Assembly: GCF_034092375.1 (NCBI RefSeq)
Contig: NZ_CP139302.1
Coordinates: 1,550,001 to 1,614,000 of the forward strand
Direction of reading: 5' to 3'
Length of the DNA: 64,000 nt
Source: Prochlorococcus sp. MIT 1300
Lineage (GTDB): Bacteria; Cyanobacteriota; Cyanobacteriia; PCC-6307; Cyanobiaceae
The notes under the pieces were generated by a model. The model was not told where the DNA came from and made no database searches. It was given only the letters and a program-made list of their open reading frames with translations. The position numbers and the translations under genes are program-made. Shown piece by piece: positions 30,735 through 44,115 of the stretch (positions within the stretch are counted from its first letter, which is position 1; each line of letters begins with the position of its first letter).

Positions 30735-32054
30735 GTGATTAATTTGATTGACTTTTCAAAAAGGCGCGAAAGATTTCTTGCGAAATTAGAAGGGAAAGCG
30801 GCAGTTATTCCAGCTGCATCGATGGTTGTTCACCATGCTGACTGTGAGTATCCATTTAGGCAAAATAGTGATTTTTGGTATTTAACAGGCTTTGATGAGC
30901 CTGATGCAGTTGCTCTTTTTTTGCCTCATAGAGACAAAGGAGAGCAGTTTGTACTTTTTGTTCGGCCTAAGGAACCTGAAAATGAAGTTTGGCATGGTTC
31001 GCGTTGGGGTACGAATGGCGCCATAGAACATTTTGGGGTTGACATTGCTCATCCATTAAGTGATTTAGAAGACTACTTAGTCGATTACCTTTTAGGGGCT
31101 AAAGGGATAGCTTTCAGAGTTGGTAAACATCCCAAGATTGAAACTTTAGTTTTGCGGGCTTGGTGTAAACAACTCGATCATTCCTCTAAAAGTGGTCAAG
31201 CGGCATTCGGTTTATTTGCACCCTGTTCAATCCTTCATGAAATGAGGCTTAGAAAGGAGCCTGAGGAGTTGGAGCGCATGAGGGAGGCTGCAAGAATCTC
31301 GGCTGAAGCACATGAAATAGCCCGTAGGTTTGTTAGACCAGAAATTAATGAGCGACAAGTTCAGGCAGTTCTGGAGAATTATTTTTTGGAGCAGGGAGCA
31401 AGAGGACCTGCTTATGGATCGATTGTTGCTGGCGGTGATAATGCTTGCGTACTCCATTACACAGCAAACAATTGCACACTTAGGTCTGGGGATCTGCTGT
31501 TAATTGATGCAGGATGCTCTTTAGTTGATTACTACAACGGTGATATCACCCGTACTTTCCCTGTTAATGGTCGCTTTACTCCTCAGCAGAGGGACCTTTA
31601 TGAAGTTGTCCTCGCTGCTCAAAGAGCTGCCGTAGAGGATGTTGTTGTTGGTCATGATGCTGAAGGAGTGCACTTAACAGCGCTGCGTATTTTGGTGGAG
31701 GGGTTAATAGAACTGGGACTCTTGGTCGGAAGCACTGAATCAGTCATTGCAGAAGGTAGTTATCGTCATCTTTATATGCATCGAACAGGTCATTGGCTGG
31801 GATTAGATGTACATGATGTCGGTGCTTACAGGCTGGGTGAATATCCCGTGGAGTTGGAAGAAGGAATGGTCCTTACAGTTGAGCCTGGGATATACGTAAG
31901 TGATCGCCTTGCTGTTCCTGAAGGGCAACCTGAAATAAAGGACCATTGGAAGGGTATTGGTATTCGAATTGAAGATGATGTTTTGGTAACAGGAAATGAG
32001 CCTGAAGTTTTGTCTGGAGATGCCCTAAAGTCGATTGACGATTTAGAAGCTTAA
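30735..32054 (+). CDS. pepP: Xaa-Pro aminopeptidase (M24B)
   Basis: PepP removes N-terminal residues preceding proline. The 439-residue protein has an N-terminal creatinase-like domain (CEYPFRQNSDFWYLTGF) and a pita-bread catalytic domain with the dimetal ligands in LLIDAGCSLVDYYNGDITRT (two Asp), HRTGHWLGLDVHDVG (His), LTVEPGIYV (Glu) and IGIRIEDDVLVT (Glu). The start is GTG at 30735. It stands alone between divergent and convergent neighbours. Confidence 0.95.
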   Translation: MINLIDFSKRRERFLAKLEGKAAVIPAASMVVHHADCEYPFRQNSDFWYLTGFDEPDAVALFLPHRDKGEQFVLFVRPKEPENEVWHGSRWGTNGAIEHFGVDIAHPLSDLEDYLVDYLLGAKGIAFRVGKHPKIETLVLRAWCKQLDHSSKSGQAAFGLFAPCSILHEMRLRKEPEELERMREAARISAEAHEIARRFVRPEINERQVQAVLENYFLEQGARGPAYGSIVAGGDNACVLHYTANNCTLRSGDLLLIDAGCSLVDYYNGDITRTFPVNGRFTPQQRDLYEVVLAAQRAAVEDVVVGHDAEGVHLTALRILVEGLIELGLLVGSTESVIAEGSYRHLYMHRTGHWLGLDVHDVGAYRLGEYPVELEEGMVLTVEPGIYVSDRLAVPEGQPEIKDHWKGIGIRIEDDVLVTGNEPEVLSGDALKSIDDLEA

Positions 32055-32092
32055 ATAGGTTATTGGCCTATGATTTTTCTTTGATCAGATTA

Positions 32093-32872
32093 TTAGATGA
32101 AGGGGAAATGTATAGCATCAGTTGTTTTGCAGAGTATCCTTTCAGCACCTGATTTGATAAGTTTATTTTCATATTCTTTGCGGGTATTTTGGTGTTGGAC
32201 TCCCTGAAGATGTGGAGGCGCTATAGCTAAACTGATAAATGTTTGCCCCGGCAATTTTTTCCTTGCTTCTTTAATTGTTAGAACATCTGCGACTGTGTCT
32301 CCTAGATATCCAATGGGTGGGAAGTTCGCGCCAAGCTGCCCTTTGCCAAGACTGTTGGCTAATTGCAAAAAACCTTGAGGGTTTGGTTTGTCAGGAGCGT
32401 CTCCCATCGCAATTAGGGGGGGGTTCTTGAGACCAATCCGGTCCTCAAGAACAAACCTTGCTGATTCGGGTTCGGCCCCACTAACAAACCCCCACGTAAT
32501 TTGCTTGAGGCTTAAGGCTTCAAAAAAATCTTTTTCAACTAGTAAAGGTTCGTTTCGGATAAATCCTTTCCATTCAGTTCGGTCGGCTGTGAAAGGATCC
32601 CCTCCAAAATAAAATCCACTAAAGATCTCAATCAAGTGACTTCGAGAAGGTGGATTTAATGACAAGTTCTGGGCATCTTGGAATCTTTTTATAAGCTCAA
32701 GGCTGCAATCCCAATCGTTATTCCAGCTCCCTTCGGCCTTGAGGCTGTCAATCTCCTTGAGGGCCGGCTCCCAGCCGCAGAAATGATTAACGGTTCTTTG
32801 AATGGCCAAACGGTAGCTTTTAGAGACGTCTCGAATGACCCCGTCAATGTCGAATAGAAGCAAACCTTTCAA
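32093..32872 (-). CDS. HAD-superfamily hydrolase (subfamily IA)
   Basis: A 259-residue phosphatase-like protein. Motif I LLFDIDGVIRDVSKSYR has Asp8 and Asp10; motif II is in GFVSGAEPESARFVLED; the lysine and acidic motif III/IV are in DKPNPQGF and YLGDTVADVLTIKEA. It resembles the cyanobacterial HAD-IA group of unknown substrate. It is divergent from the PSRP-3 gene and converges on pepP. Confidence 0.88.
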   Translation of the reverse strand: MKGLLLFDIDGVIRDVSKSYRLAIQRTVNHFCGWEPALKEIDSLKAEGSWNNDWDCSLELIKRFQDAQNLSLNPPSRSHLIEIFSGFYFGGDPFTADRTEWKGFIRNEPLLVEKDFFEALSLKQITWGFVSGAEPESARFVLEDRIGLKNPPLIAMGDAPDKPNPQGFLQLANSLGKGQLGANFPPIGYLGDTVADVLTIKEARKKLPGQTFISLAIAPPHLQGVQHQNTRKEYENKLIKSGAERILCKTTDAIHFPFI

Positions 32873-32931
32873 GCTTTAATTAATTGCAAGTTTGTAGGGC
32901 TGTTAGGTTAGTTGTTTATTCAAACTCTTAG

Positions 32932-33453
<522 letters not shown>

Positions 33454-33501
33454 ATACAGCCGCCACCTAGCTTTCTATATATTGGCGAGCTGTTGAATGT
33501 T

Positions 33502-34164
33502 CTATAACGCATCTTTCTCAAATAAATCTGCCGCTTCGATAGTCGCTTTTACATTAAATAAGTCTTGTGCAATTTCTTTTCTTATAGTGAAATTATTTAT
33601 TCCTTGATGAGAAAGTCTGGTTATTTCTGACTTGTTTCTAATGCTGGCTACAAGTAGCTGACAATTGCTTTCGGATTCTTTTAAAATTTTTTGCATTGAT
33701 ATGAGTTCTTTTTCGCCGTCTTTTCCATGATCATTAATTCGGCCTAAGTAAGCAGCTATATAGCTTGCTCCTAATGCAGATGCTATTAGTGCTTGCTCTG
33801 CTTCAAAGCAGGCAGTTAAGGTCACTGCAATATTTGATGCTATTAATATTTTTGCGGCTTTTGTACCATTTTTTGTTATAGGAATTTTTATAAATACTTT
33901 AATTGAGGGGGTAGCAAGTTGAGCCAATGCAAAACCACAGTCGATGATTTTGGTGGCTGTTTCACCCCAGGCTTGAATATGAAGTTCTTTTATCCCAAGT
34001 TGTTCTGCTTCTTTTACAAATCTCCGGAAATTAATTATTTCTGATGACTCTTTAGATGCTTTAAGTAGAGAAGGGTTAGTAGTGATTCCTGAAAAAAGTC
34101 CTAATGGTAAACATTCAGCCCAGGCTGTTCTGTCAGCACTGTCAAGAAAAAGTTTAAGTCCCAT
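33502..34164 (-). CDS. Transaldolase family protein (TalC/FSA-like)
   Basis: A 220-residue short transaldolase or fructose-6-phosphate aldolase. The N-terminal LFLDSADRTAWAECLP, SGITTNPSLL and the Schiff-base Lys93 in VFIKIPIT are clear; ITLTACFEAEQAL-type residues (here VTLTACFEAEQAL) and AYLGRINDHGKDG follow. It could act in pentose phosphate or Calvin-related sugar rearrangement; which activity dominates cannot be read from sequence. It is followed by atpC in the same direction after about 50 bases. Confidence 0.88.
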   Translation of the reverse strand: MGLKLFLDSADRTAWAECLPLGLFSGITTNPSLLKASKESSEIINFRRFVKEAEQLGIKELHIQAWGETATKIIDCGFALAQLATPSIKVFIKIPITKNGTKAAKILIASNIAVTLTACFEAEQALIASALGASYIAAYLGRINDHGKDGEKELISMQKILKESESNCQLLVASIRNKSEITRLSHQGINNFTIRKEIAQDLFNVKATIEAADLFEKDAL

Positions 34165-34217
34165 TCAATGCTCCTTTGCATTGGAATTGGACTTAACTTA
34201 GAAGAAATCTTATCTAT

Positions 34218-34631
34218 TTAGGGATTTAAGGATTTGCTTGCTTGGACTCGCGCACGAGCACGACTAAGCACTTGTTGAGCCTTTAGCTTTTCAGTGGAAG
34301 GTTCTTGGCCTTCAAATTGACTTAAGTTTGTTTTGGCTTTTTCAAGTTCTGCTTCTGCAGAGGATGAGTTAATACTTTCTCCTAACTCTGCTCCATTCAC
34401 TAGCACAGTTACATCATCAGCTTCGACTTCTGCGAATCCACCCATTAAGGCAATCGAATTCCAGTTGCCGTTTGTTAGAACTCTCATAACGCCTATATCT
34501 AGGGCTGTAACCATAGATATATGTCCAGGTAATACTCCAAGTAAACCAGTAGTACTTGGAAGAATTATCTCGTCTGCTGGACCATCGAAAACGCTTTTGT
34601 CGGGCGCCAGCACCCTAAGTGTGAGGGACAT
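34218..34631 (-). CDS. atpC: ATP synthase F1 subunit epsilon
   Basis: Subunit epsilon (AtpE in plant-style naming), 137 residues, regulates and couples F1 to the c-ring. N-terminal beta sandwich (LTLRVLAPDKSVFDGPADEI, LLGVLPGHISMVTALDIG) and a C-terminal helical hairpin are visible. It follows atpD by 70 bases in a two-gene unit separate from the main atp operon, the standard cyanobacterial arrangement. Confidence 0.96.
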   Translation of the reverse strand: MSLTLRVLAPDKSVFDGPADEIILPSTTGLLGVLPGHISMVTALDIGVMRVLTNGNWNSIALMGGFAEVEADDVTVLVNGAELGESINSSSAEAELEKAKTNLSQFEGQEPSTEKLKAQQVLSRARARVQASKSLNP

Positions 34632-34701
34632 TAGTTAATAGCGTTGAAGGTGACTGATTGGTTAGGGATTTTGGAAGCCTTGGAGGAATCAAGAGATTTG
34701 A

Positions 34702-36204
<1,503 letters not shown>

Positions 36205-36314
36205 CTATTGCCCTTCCTTAGCGGCGCAAGATTACCACTGTGCCCGAACCATAAGCTTGGGTTCGGTCAACCGCACAGTTGAAATGTGGCGGAGCAGTGG
36301 TGTCTCCGAATAGG

Positions 36315-36341
36315 CTCGCACTCGTCGGGGCTGACTGCTAG
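36315..36341 (+). promoter_or_regulatory. CIRCE-like HrcA operator before groES
   Basis: The sequence CTCGCACTC, a 9-base spacer and GACTGCTAG match the CIRCE consensus TTAGCACTC-N9-GAGTGCTAA at 7 of 9 positions in each half, with exactly the canonical spacer. It lies 56 bases before the groES ATG. This suggests HrcA repression of groES-groEL; HrcA itself is not in the window. Confidence 0.7.
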
Positions 36342-36396
36342 CTCAGCTCTCGTTGTGGCGTTTTACGCCCTGTTGTTGATCCTCCTGCATTAATCC

Positions 36397-36708
36397 ATGG
36401 CAGCTGTTTCTCTCAGCGTCTCCACTGTTAAGCCTCTCGGAGACCGCGTTTTTATTAAAGTCTCCGAATCGGAGGAGAAAACCGCCGGTGGCATTCTTTT
36501 GCCAGATACCGCTAAGGAAAAGCCACAGGTCGGAGAGGTCGCCCAGGTTGGTCCTGGTAAGCGCAATGAAGACGGATCTCGTCAGTCACCTGAAGTTGGA
36601 GTAGGAGACAAGGTCCTCTACAGCAAGTATGCAGGTACCGACATCAAGCTCGGTAGTGATGAATACGTTCTTTTGTCCGAGAAGGACATCCTTGCAGTTG
36701 TTAACTGA
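36397..36708 (+). CDS. groES: Co-chaperonin GroES
   Basis: The 103-residue lid of the GroEL chamber. N-terminal [25 protein letters not shown] contains the mobile loop region and GGILLP signature; [12 protein letters not shown] and [14 protein letters not shown] complete the family pattern. Lies 66 bases upstream of groEL in the same operon, behind a CIRCE-like operator. Confidence 0.97.
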   Translation: MAAVSLSVSTVKPLGDRVFIKVSESEEKTAGGILLPDTAKEKPQVGEVAQVGPGKRNEDGSRQSPEVGVGDKVLYSKYAGTDIKLGSDEYVLLSEKDILAVVN

Positions 36709-36744
36709 AGTTTTTCAGTTAACTCTGCCCTTCAATTGAATTAA

Positions 36745-38412
<1,668 letters not shown>

Positions 38413-38422
38413 TTGCATTTGG

Positions 38423-38470
38423 TTAGAACAAAAAAGAAGGGACCGAAAGGTCCCTTCTTTTTTGTTCTAA
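38423..38470. terminator. Bidirectional terminator between groEL and secG
   Basis: A perfect 22-base inverted repeat with a GAAA tetraloop. The GC-rich stem core (GAAGGGACC / GGTCCCTTC) is flanked by A6 on one side and T6 on the other, so it works as an intrinsic terminator in both directions between two convergent genes. Confidence 0.95.
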
Positions 38471-38531
38471 CTTAAGTACTGATCCAGATTATTTTTGATG
38501 TATTTTTTTTGCTTATATTCTAATTTTGGAT

Positions 38532-38762
38532 CTATTTAAGCCATCCTGCACTAAGAATAATTGCAAGGCTCAAGAAGATAGTTAGACAAGCCCAAGTCGT
38601 TTTACTAAGAGTTGCTTCTGCGCTGCTTGCACTTGTAAACATTGAACTACCACTTGCTGCCAAGCCTCCCATACCATCGCCTTTTGGGCTATGCAAAAGA
38701 ACTAAAAGTATTAGGAGTAGGCCTGAAGCTACCCAGACCCAGGAAAGAATTGAAATAAGCAT
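38532..38762 (-). CDS. secG: Preprotein translocase subunit SecG
   Basis: A 76-residue auxiliary subunit of SecYEG. Two membrane helices (ILSWVWVASGLLLILLVLLH and LTIFLSLAIILSAGWL) flank the conserved polar segment HSPKGDGMGGLAASGSSMF. Downstream of gpmI in the same direction with 56 bases between them, so probably co-transcribed; it ends at the shared terminator with groEL. Confidence 0.93.
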   Translation of the reverse strand: MLISILSWVWVASGLLLILLVLLHSPKGDGMGGLAASGSSMFTSASSAEATLSKTTWACLTIFLSLAIILSAGWLK

Positions 38763-38818
38763 TTTTTCAGTCTAGAAAATTTTTTGGGAATCCCTGTTTT
38801 GGGAAAGAGAATTCTCTT

Positions 38819-40441
38819 TTATACGGGTTGAGGCAACCTTGGAGGGATTCTAGGTAATTCGATATTTTCTATTAATGAAGAACCTGTCATTGCCTCTGGT
38901 TTTGGGAGCTCTAGAAGCTGCAGAACTGTAGGAGCTATATCGGCTAGTCCTCCACCCTCTCTCAAGCGGATTTGATTCCCATGGCCAATTAGCTTTCTTT
39001 TTTCTCCTTCAACAAGAATTACAGGAACAGGATTGGTGGTATGGGCTGTCCAGGGTTGGCCATCAGGACCTTTCATTAGTTCAGCATTGCCATGATCAGC
39101 GGTAATGATCAAAGTTCCGCTCATTCGGCCAGTGGCATCTAAGAGGCGCCCTATGCAGTCGTCTACTTTCCTGATGGCCTCCTGTGCAGCTTCCATCACC
39201 CCTGTATGACCAACCATGTCAGGATTTGCGTAGTTGATGACAATTAAGGAATAGGAACCGCTTTCAATAGCTTCGATGCAGCCATTCGTAAGTGCATCTG
39301 CCGACATGGAAGGGGCTAGGTCATAGGTAGCAACTCTTGGAGATGGAACAAGGTGACGATCTTCCCCTTTTAGGGGCTTTTCTATCCCTCCATTTAAGAA
39401 GTAGGTGACATGAGGATATTTCTCTGTTTCAGCTGTGCGGAATTGACGTAGCCCGTGTTCTGAAACAACTTGTCCCAAGAGGTTGTCAAGTGATTCTGGC
39501 GGAAAGACAACTGATACAGGAAGTTCTGCTTCGTACTGAGTAAATGTCACAACATTGATATTTGGCTTGTATGGGCGGGCGAACTTATTGAAGTCTTTAA
39601 TTGTTAGAGCTTGGATTAATTGTCTTGCTCTGTCTGGGCGAAAGTTAAACATTATTAGTCCATCACCTTCTTTGATGTAGCTAGAAGAAAGTCTTGTTGG
39701 CTCTAGAAACTCGTCTGTAGTTCCATTCCCATAACTTTTTTGCAAGACCTCAGTTGAGGTGCAATTACTGATAGGTAGATTTGGATTGGTTAATAGATCG
39801 AATGATTTAGCCGTTCTCTCCCATCGATTGTCTCGATCCATCGCCCAATATCTGCCTGCAATGCTTGCAAGTTTGCCAATTCCGATTTCTTCTAATTTTT
39901 GTTGTATTCCTTTCAGGTAAGTAGTTGCACTTTGAGTAGGGGTGTCTCTCCCATCCGTAATTGCATGGATAGCTATTTTTTTCAGGCCAGCTGATTTTGC
40001 CCAATCAAGTAACCCATATAAATGTTCTAGATGGCTATGCACCCCACCATCTGAACAGAGCCCAATTAAATGAAGGGTTTTCTCAGATGCTTTTAAAGAT
40101 CCTGCAAGGTTTTTTAGGACATTGGTATCCCCAAGTTTGTTTTGATTGACTGCTTCGCTTATTCGGACTAACTCTTGTTGGATTATTCGGCCTGCACCAA
40201 TTGTTAGATGGCCTACTTCCGAGTTGCCCATTTGGTTGTCTGGTAGGCCAACATCAGCTCCACTGGCTTGGATGAGTGTATGTGGATAGGCATGCCAAAG
40301 CGCATCGATGACAGGTGTTTCGGTACTTCGAATCGCATTATTCTCACTTTGCTCACGGTGCCCCCATCCATCAAGTATTGCCAGGACTACAGGAGCGATC
40401 TGGCAGGAAGGATTGAAATCTCCGGAAATACTTTTCGGCAT
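38819..40441 (-). CDS. gpmI: 2,3-bisphosphoglycerate-independent phosphoglycerate mutase
   Basis: A 540-residue metal-dependent mutase that interconverts 3- and 2-phosphoglycerate. The N-terminal [20 protein letters not shown], the phosphoserine segment [16 protein letters not shown] and the metal ligands in [11 protein letters not shown] are present. Normal length for the alkaline phosphatase-superfamily enzyme. The 178-base gap to divergent pyrR holds the promoters. Confidence 0.96.
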   Translation of the reverse strand: MPKSISGDFNPSCQIAPVVLAILDGWGHREQSENNAIRSTETPVIDALWHAYPHTLIQASGADVGLPDNQMGNSEVGHLTIGAGRIIQQELVRISEAVNQNKLGDTNVLKNLAGSLKASEKTLHLIGLCSDGGVHSHLEHLYGLLDWAKSAGLKKIAIHAITDGRDTPTQSATTYLKGIQQKLEEIGIGKLASIAGRYWAMDRDNRWERTAKSFDLLTNPNLPISNCTSTEVLQKSYGNGTTDEFLEPTRLSSSYIKEGDGLIMFNFRPDRARQLIQALTIKDFNKFARPYKPNINVVTFTQYEAELPVSVVFPPESLDNLLGQVVSEHGLRQFRTAETEKYPHVTYFLNGGIEKPLKGEDRHLVPSPRVATYDLAPSMSADALTNGCIEAIESGSYSLIVINYANPDMVGHTGVMEAAQEAIRKVDDCIGRLLDATGRMSGTLIITADHGNAELMKGPDGQPWTAHTTNPVPVILVEGEKRKLIGHGNQIRLREGGGLADIAPTVLQLLELPKPEAMTGSSLIENIELPRIPPRLPQPV

Positions 40442-40619
40442 TCTTAACCCGATGATTCCTCCTGTGTAGAGGATTCTTGTTTATTAAATTACTGGTTTTA
40501 GGAGGTTGGGCTGCAATTGTGCTGAGTTCTGTCAGTTTTTGCCAATCCCTTTAGTTTCAATAAAGGGTGGATCGAAATAAACTTTCCTTTGACAGCACGC
40601 GAAATGACTCAACCCAACA

Positions 40620-41159
40620 ATGAATAATGATCAAAGGGTCGAGATACTTTCCGAACAAGAGCTTGGGCTGACAATTACGCGATTGGCTTCTCAAGTTATG
40701 GAATCGGTTAAAGATATTGGTGACTTAGTTCTGTTGGGTATACCGACTAGGGGAGTTCATCTTTCGCGTGTCCTCGCCAAGGAACTGGAATCTTTGTCGG
40801 GGAAAGCTATTGCTCAGGGAATTCTAGATCCCACTTTTCATCGAGATGATTTGATTCGTGTAGGTACAAGAATGGTTGAGCCGACAGAACTCCCTACCAG
40901 TGTTGAAGGGCGTCAGGTCGTCTTGGTAGATGATGTGATTTTTACTGGACGCACTGTGAGAGCTGCACTTGAAGCACTACAAGCTTGGGGAAGGCCTCAA
41001 AAAGTTTTGCTTTTAGTCATGGTTGATAGAGGACATCGGGAAGTCCCAATTCAACCAGATTTTTGTGGTAGGCAAGTCCCTACGCGCCGCACTGAAAATA
41101 TTGAACTGCGCCTAAGTAAAATTGATGATGAAGAAGGGGTTTTTCTTCTTCAAGGATAA
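40620..41159 (+). CDS. pyrR: PyrR bifunctional regulator / uracil phosphoribosyltransferase
   Basis: A 179-residue type I phosphoribosyltransferase. The PRPP loop is VVLVDDVIFTGRTVRAALEAL and the N-terminal LLGIPTRGVHLSRVLA is typical of PyrR. In Bacillus PyrR attenuates pyr mRNA; in cyanobacteria the UPRTase activity is likely and RNA binding is unproven. No attenuator-like structure was identified beside it. It converges on the Hsp70-like gene. Confidence 0.92.
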   Translation: MNNDQRVEILSEQELGLTITRLASQVMESVKDIGDLVLLGIPTRGVHLSRVLAKELESLSGKAIAQGILDPTFHRDDLIRVGTRMVEPTELPTSVEGRQVVLVDDVIFTGRTVRAALEALQAWGRPQKVLLLVMVDRGHREVPIQPDFCGRQVPTRRTENIELRLSKIDDEEGVFLLQG

Positions 41160-41179
41160 TTAATCTAACCTACTATTAA

Positions 41180-42802
41180 TTATTTAACTAAACCTAAATG
41201 CTGTCTTTTAAGTGCATTGCCAGTTCGCAAGTCTTCGCCGTCAACTTGTAGCATTGATTCAGAGTCGATATTGAATTTTAAACGGATACAATCTTCACCT
41301 GGTTGTCCAGGAGGATTTAAGGGTATTGAGGCCGATACCGTCTCCCACTCCTTAGTCGTTAAGGTATTGTTTGTTGATTTTAAAGTCGGCATCCCATCTA
41401 TATAAATGACCTCGTGGGCTCCTTTCTCTTGAGGTTCTCCGAGCAGAAGTTCGATCTTGGTTTGATTAATACTACTGGCTGAAAGAATCATTTCTAGAGG
41501 GTCTGAGGTTGGCCATGGTTGACCAGGTAGAAAAATAGGGTGCCAGATATGTTGATTTGTCCTCTTTTCCCAACACCTTAGAGATACTCCTCTTTTGAGT
41601 ACATCTCGAATAGTTACCCCAGGAGTAAGTTTTAAGGCCCCTATTGCAACAGCTTCTATTGGTGGAGGGGTAATTAGTTTGGTTGGTTTAACTTGTGTTT
41701 TAAGCCAATTTTTTATTAGAGGGATCTGAGTTCCTCCTCCAACTGTCACTATTGCGTGTAAATCTTTGAGGTCACAACCATTAGCTCTGCCACTAGCCAG
41801 AGTTTGCTTTAGTAGGCCCTCAAGACATTCCAACAAACCGCGCTCGATAAGAAGTCTTTCGAGCTCATTTCTAGAAAGTCGCAAAGATTTCTTTGATGTA
41901 TTTGTTGTTTCAGCAGCAACTTCTAAAATTGTTTCTGAATCTTTTAGTGTTTGATCACTTAGGCGGCATTTAAGTGCTTCAGCTGCATTTAGAAGAGATT
42001 CAGTAAGAGGCTCTTTGGGAAATAAATAACTAGCTATCCAGTGATCAATATCCCTTCCCCCAAGAGTTAGTCCTGCTTTGCCCAGTACTTTTGCGCATCG
42101 AAGAGTCTGCTTGCTGATTCCCTCAAGGTCATGTCCAGCAAATCTAAGTAATTGCGCAACAGGAGCGGCACGACCTTCTCCACCTTCTAAGGCAACCATA
42201 GAAAGGTCGATTGTGCTCCCGCCAATATCTAGTACAAGTAGTTTTGAGCCTGGGGGCAGACCTGCCCCCATAGCGGCAGCAGTGGGCTCATCAACTAATG
42301 CTATTTCGTCTACTTTTAATGAGCTGCAAACATTAATTAGCCAAGTTCGATAGGCTTGATAACTTTCTACGGGTGCGGTTAGAACTAAACGTTTAATTCT
42401 TAACTCTTGGGGAAGTAGTTCCCATATCTTTTTAAGAAGCAATTCCCCTGCTGCGTTAGGAATTAGATCAGATTTATCATTTGCCGAAGAATTTGAATCT
42501 GTAGAACCTATAAAGCGTTTGAAATTACTTGAAAGCTTAGTACTACTCTCATTTGATAATCCGTAGTCAATAACCTGTTGCCCAAAAAGCTTTTGAGAAA
42601 GCTCTGTACCTTTTGAATAGACAAGACTTGGGACTTCCCCAGCTTTGCGGCAAATGTGCGGAAGATTAATTAACTTAGGAGAAAGATCCTTTTCCCCTTG
42701 AAAGGCTACAACTGTAGTTGTGTTACCGAGGTCTATTGCCAATGTCCCAAATTGATCTGGACTCTGAACCTTTTGATTTGGTCCTGAGAGTAATTTTTCC
42801 AT
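41180..42802 (-). CDS. Hsp70-family ATPase (divergent DnaK-like)
   Basis: A 540-residue protein with the actin-fold ATPase of Hsp70: phosphate 1 LAIDLGNTTTVVAFQG near residue 22, phosphate 2 VLDIGGSTIDLSMVALEGG near 193, and the adenosine motif IVTVGGGTQIPLIKNWL near 350. The C-terminal 150 residues are shorter than and unlike the DnaK substrate domain and lack a lid. It is a cyanobacterial DnaK-like variant with unknown clients. It is divergent from a small hypothetical gene. Confidence 0.88.
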   Translation of the reverse strand: MEKLLSGPNQKVQSPDQFGTLAIDLGNTTTVVAFQGEKDLSPKLINLPHICRKAGEVPSLVYSKGTELSQKLFGQQVIDYGLSNESSTKLSSNFKRFIGSTDSNSSANDKSDLIPNAAGELLLKKIWELLPQELRIKRLVLTAPVESYQAYRTWLINVCSSLKVDEIALVDEPTAAAMGAGLPPGSKLLVLDIGGSTIDLSMVALEGGEGRAAPVAQLLRFAGHDLEGISKQTLRCAKVLGKAGLTLGGRDIDHWIASYLFPKEPLTESLLNAAEALKCRLSDQTLKDSETILEVAAETTNTSKKSLRLSRNELERLLIERGLLECLEGLLKQTLASGRANGCDLKDLHAIVTVGGGTQIPLIKNWLKTQVKPTKLITPPPIEAVAIGALKLTPGVTIRDVLKRGVSLRCWEKRTNQHIWHPIFLPGQPWPTSDPLEMILSASSINQTKIELLLGEPQEKGAHEVIYIDGMPTLKSTNNTLTTKEWETVSASIPLNPPGQPGEDCIRLKFNIDSESMLQVDGEDLRTGNALKRQHLGLVK

Positions 42803-42844
42803 TTTGTGGGTGTGTACTCAGGCAATTAGTGAGTAAGAGGACTG

Positions 42845-43132
42845 ATGATGGATAGGTTCCAAACTTTGGTGTTTTCCTTCTACAGGGAAGAGCCAGATAT
42901 AAAAGCGAAACTTCAGCCATTAAATCAGTGCAGGATTTCGCTTAGCTGGGGTGTGATCAGAATAGATTGTAAGGATTATCAGCACATGAGGCAGATTGCT
43001 GCATTGATAGTTTATTTGAGACATCCGTTTGCAGAATTGAGGCTTGGTAGAAGAATTGCCTTGCGCTCCCCAGGCTCGTTACAACAGTTTTTTGAGCTGA
43101 ACCTCTCTTTGCGCAAAGATTTGACTTCTTAG
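42845..43132 (+). CDS. Small conserved hypothetical protein
   Basis: A 95-residue protein starting [18 protein letters not shown]. It has alternating hydrophobic strands ([40 protein letters not shown]) and a basic tail. No known family is recognised. It is divergent from the Hsp70-like gene and is followed by rpoZ after about 50 bases, so a rightward operon of small genes is likely. Confidence 0.7.
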   Translation: MMDRFQTLVFSFYREEPDIKAKLQPLNQCRISLSWGVIRIDCKDYQHMRQIAALIVYLRHPFAELRLGRRIALRSPGSLQQFFELNLSLRKDLTS

Positions 43133-43184
43133 AAGTTTTTGCTCACAGTCGATTAGTATCAATAGAACCTTTAATTCGGACTCT

Positions 43185-43412
43185 GTGATTTCTTCAGGCT
43201 TGGATTCGAAAGATCTCGCTAAGAGAGGAGAGAGTCTCATCCGTCAATCCACTAATAGGTATTTGACAACAGTTCGAATCGCTTTCAGAGCTAAGCAACG
43301 AAGGTTTGATGACTTTGATGGACTTTTAGAGGAGTCAAGTGTGAAGCCCGTTCAAAGGGCCATCGTGGAACTAAGTGATGAGCAGGATCAGCCTGATCTA
43401 TTGCCTGGCTAG
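43185..43412 (+). CDS. rpoZ: RNA polymerase omega subunit
   Basis: A 75-residue omega subunit of the cyanobacterial type, assisting beta' folding and sigma recruitment. Sequence segments [40 protein letters not shown] and [20 protein letters not shown] match the family closely. The start is GTG at 43185. Followed 12 bases later by the DUF1818 gene. Confidence 0.95.
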   Translation: MISSGLDSKDLAKRGESLIRQSTNRYLTTVRIAFRAKQRRFDDFDGLLEESSVKPVQRAIVELSDEQDQPDLLPG

Positions 43413-43423
43413 GTCAAGGATTA

Positions 43424-43807
43424 GTGATTCAATATGAAGGACTTGGTTGGCGAGTAGCTAGAGATTCTTCCCGAGCTTATTTCCCAGTCCTGCTAGGGGC
43501 TGATCGCTTTGCAATAGAGCTCACCCATCATGAATGGAATTCGCTCGAGAGTCTTATTCGCAATCTTCTTAAGGAGTACCAGGGCCTTTTAAATCAATTA
43601 ATGGAAGAGGAATCTCTTTCGGTAGAGCTTGAGCGGAATGTTTGGTGGGGGTGTTTGGAGGGAGATCGCAAATCTTGGAGTCTTCAGCTTGTATTGGATG
43701 GAAAGGGTGAGCCTTCTCGGCGAGGGGTGGAAATCTATTGGCCATCGCCAGCCTCCAAAGCTGTTACAGATGCAATGAGAAAGATCTGGGATTCCAGTCA
43801 GACATAA
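43424..43807 (+). CDS. DUF1818 domain protein
   Basis: A 127-residue protein of the cyanobacterial DUF1818 family, a small PUR-alpha-like fold of unknown role. Typical parts are EGLGWRVARDSSRAYFPVLL, IELTHHEWNSLESLIRNLL and RRGVEIYWPSPASKAVTDAM. The start at 43424 is GTG. Twelve bases after rpoZ, so probably in the same transcript. Confidence 0.87.
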   Translation: MIQYEGLGWRVARDSSRAYFPVLLGADRFAIELTHHEWNSLESLIRNLLKEYQGLLNQLMEEESLSVELERNVWWGCLEGDRKSWSLQLVLDGKGEPSRRGVEIYWPSPASKAVTDAMRKIWDSSQT

Positions 43808-43912
43808 GCTTTTTTAATCGCTTTCTAGGGAATGATCTCTCCATAAATTTTGCACTGTTATTTCACAGTTTTTCCACAAGCCCACCTGCGGAATTCCTTT
43901 AATTGTTTGAGG

Positions 43913-44068
43913 ATGTGGAAAACGGAGTCCTTTGGCTTTTTGCTACTTGACGAGGGCTTCGGAAACGACCCACAAGAAGACCTGCGTCGAACTATTCGCC
44001 AAAAGATGAGTGTTGCTTTGAATCTTGAGTCGAGATGGTTTGAGACCGGTACTTTTTCAGAAACTTGA
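43913..44068 (+). CDS. Small conserved hypothetical protein
   Basis: About 51 residues from the ATG at 43913 (MWKTESFGFLLLDEGFGNDP); the frame is open to 43850 but the earlier part is less protein-like. The segment QEDLRRTIRQKMSVALNLES is probably helical. It resembles short conserved picocyanobacterial proteins; no function is known. Same direction as its neighbours. Confidence 0.6.
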   Translation: MWKTESFGFLLLDEGFGNDPQEDLRRTIRQKMSVALNLESRWFETGTFSET

Positions 44069-44115
44069 CGACTGGCTATTTCAATCAAAACTAGTGGTCA
44101 TTCAAAGGAGATTAG

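Noticed and set aside
43271-43290. A GTTCGAATC-like word resembling a tRNA T-loop.
   Set aside because: It is inside rpoZ coding sequence and no cloverleaf can be drawn around it; no other tRNA-like structure was found in the window.
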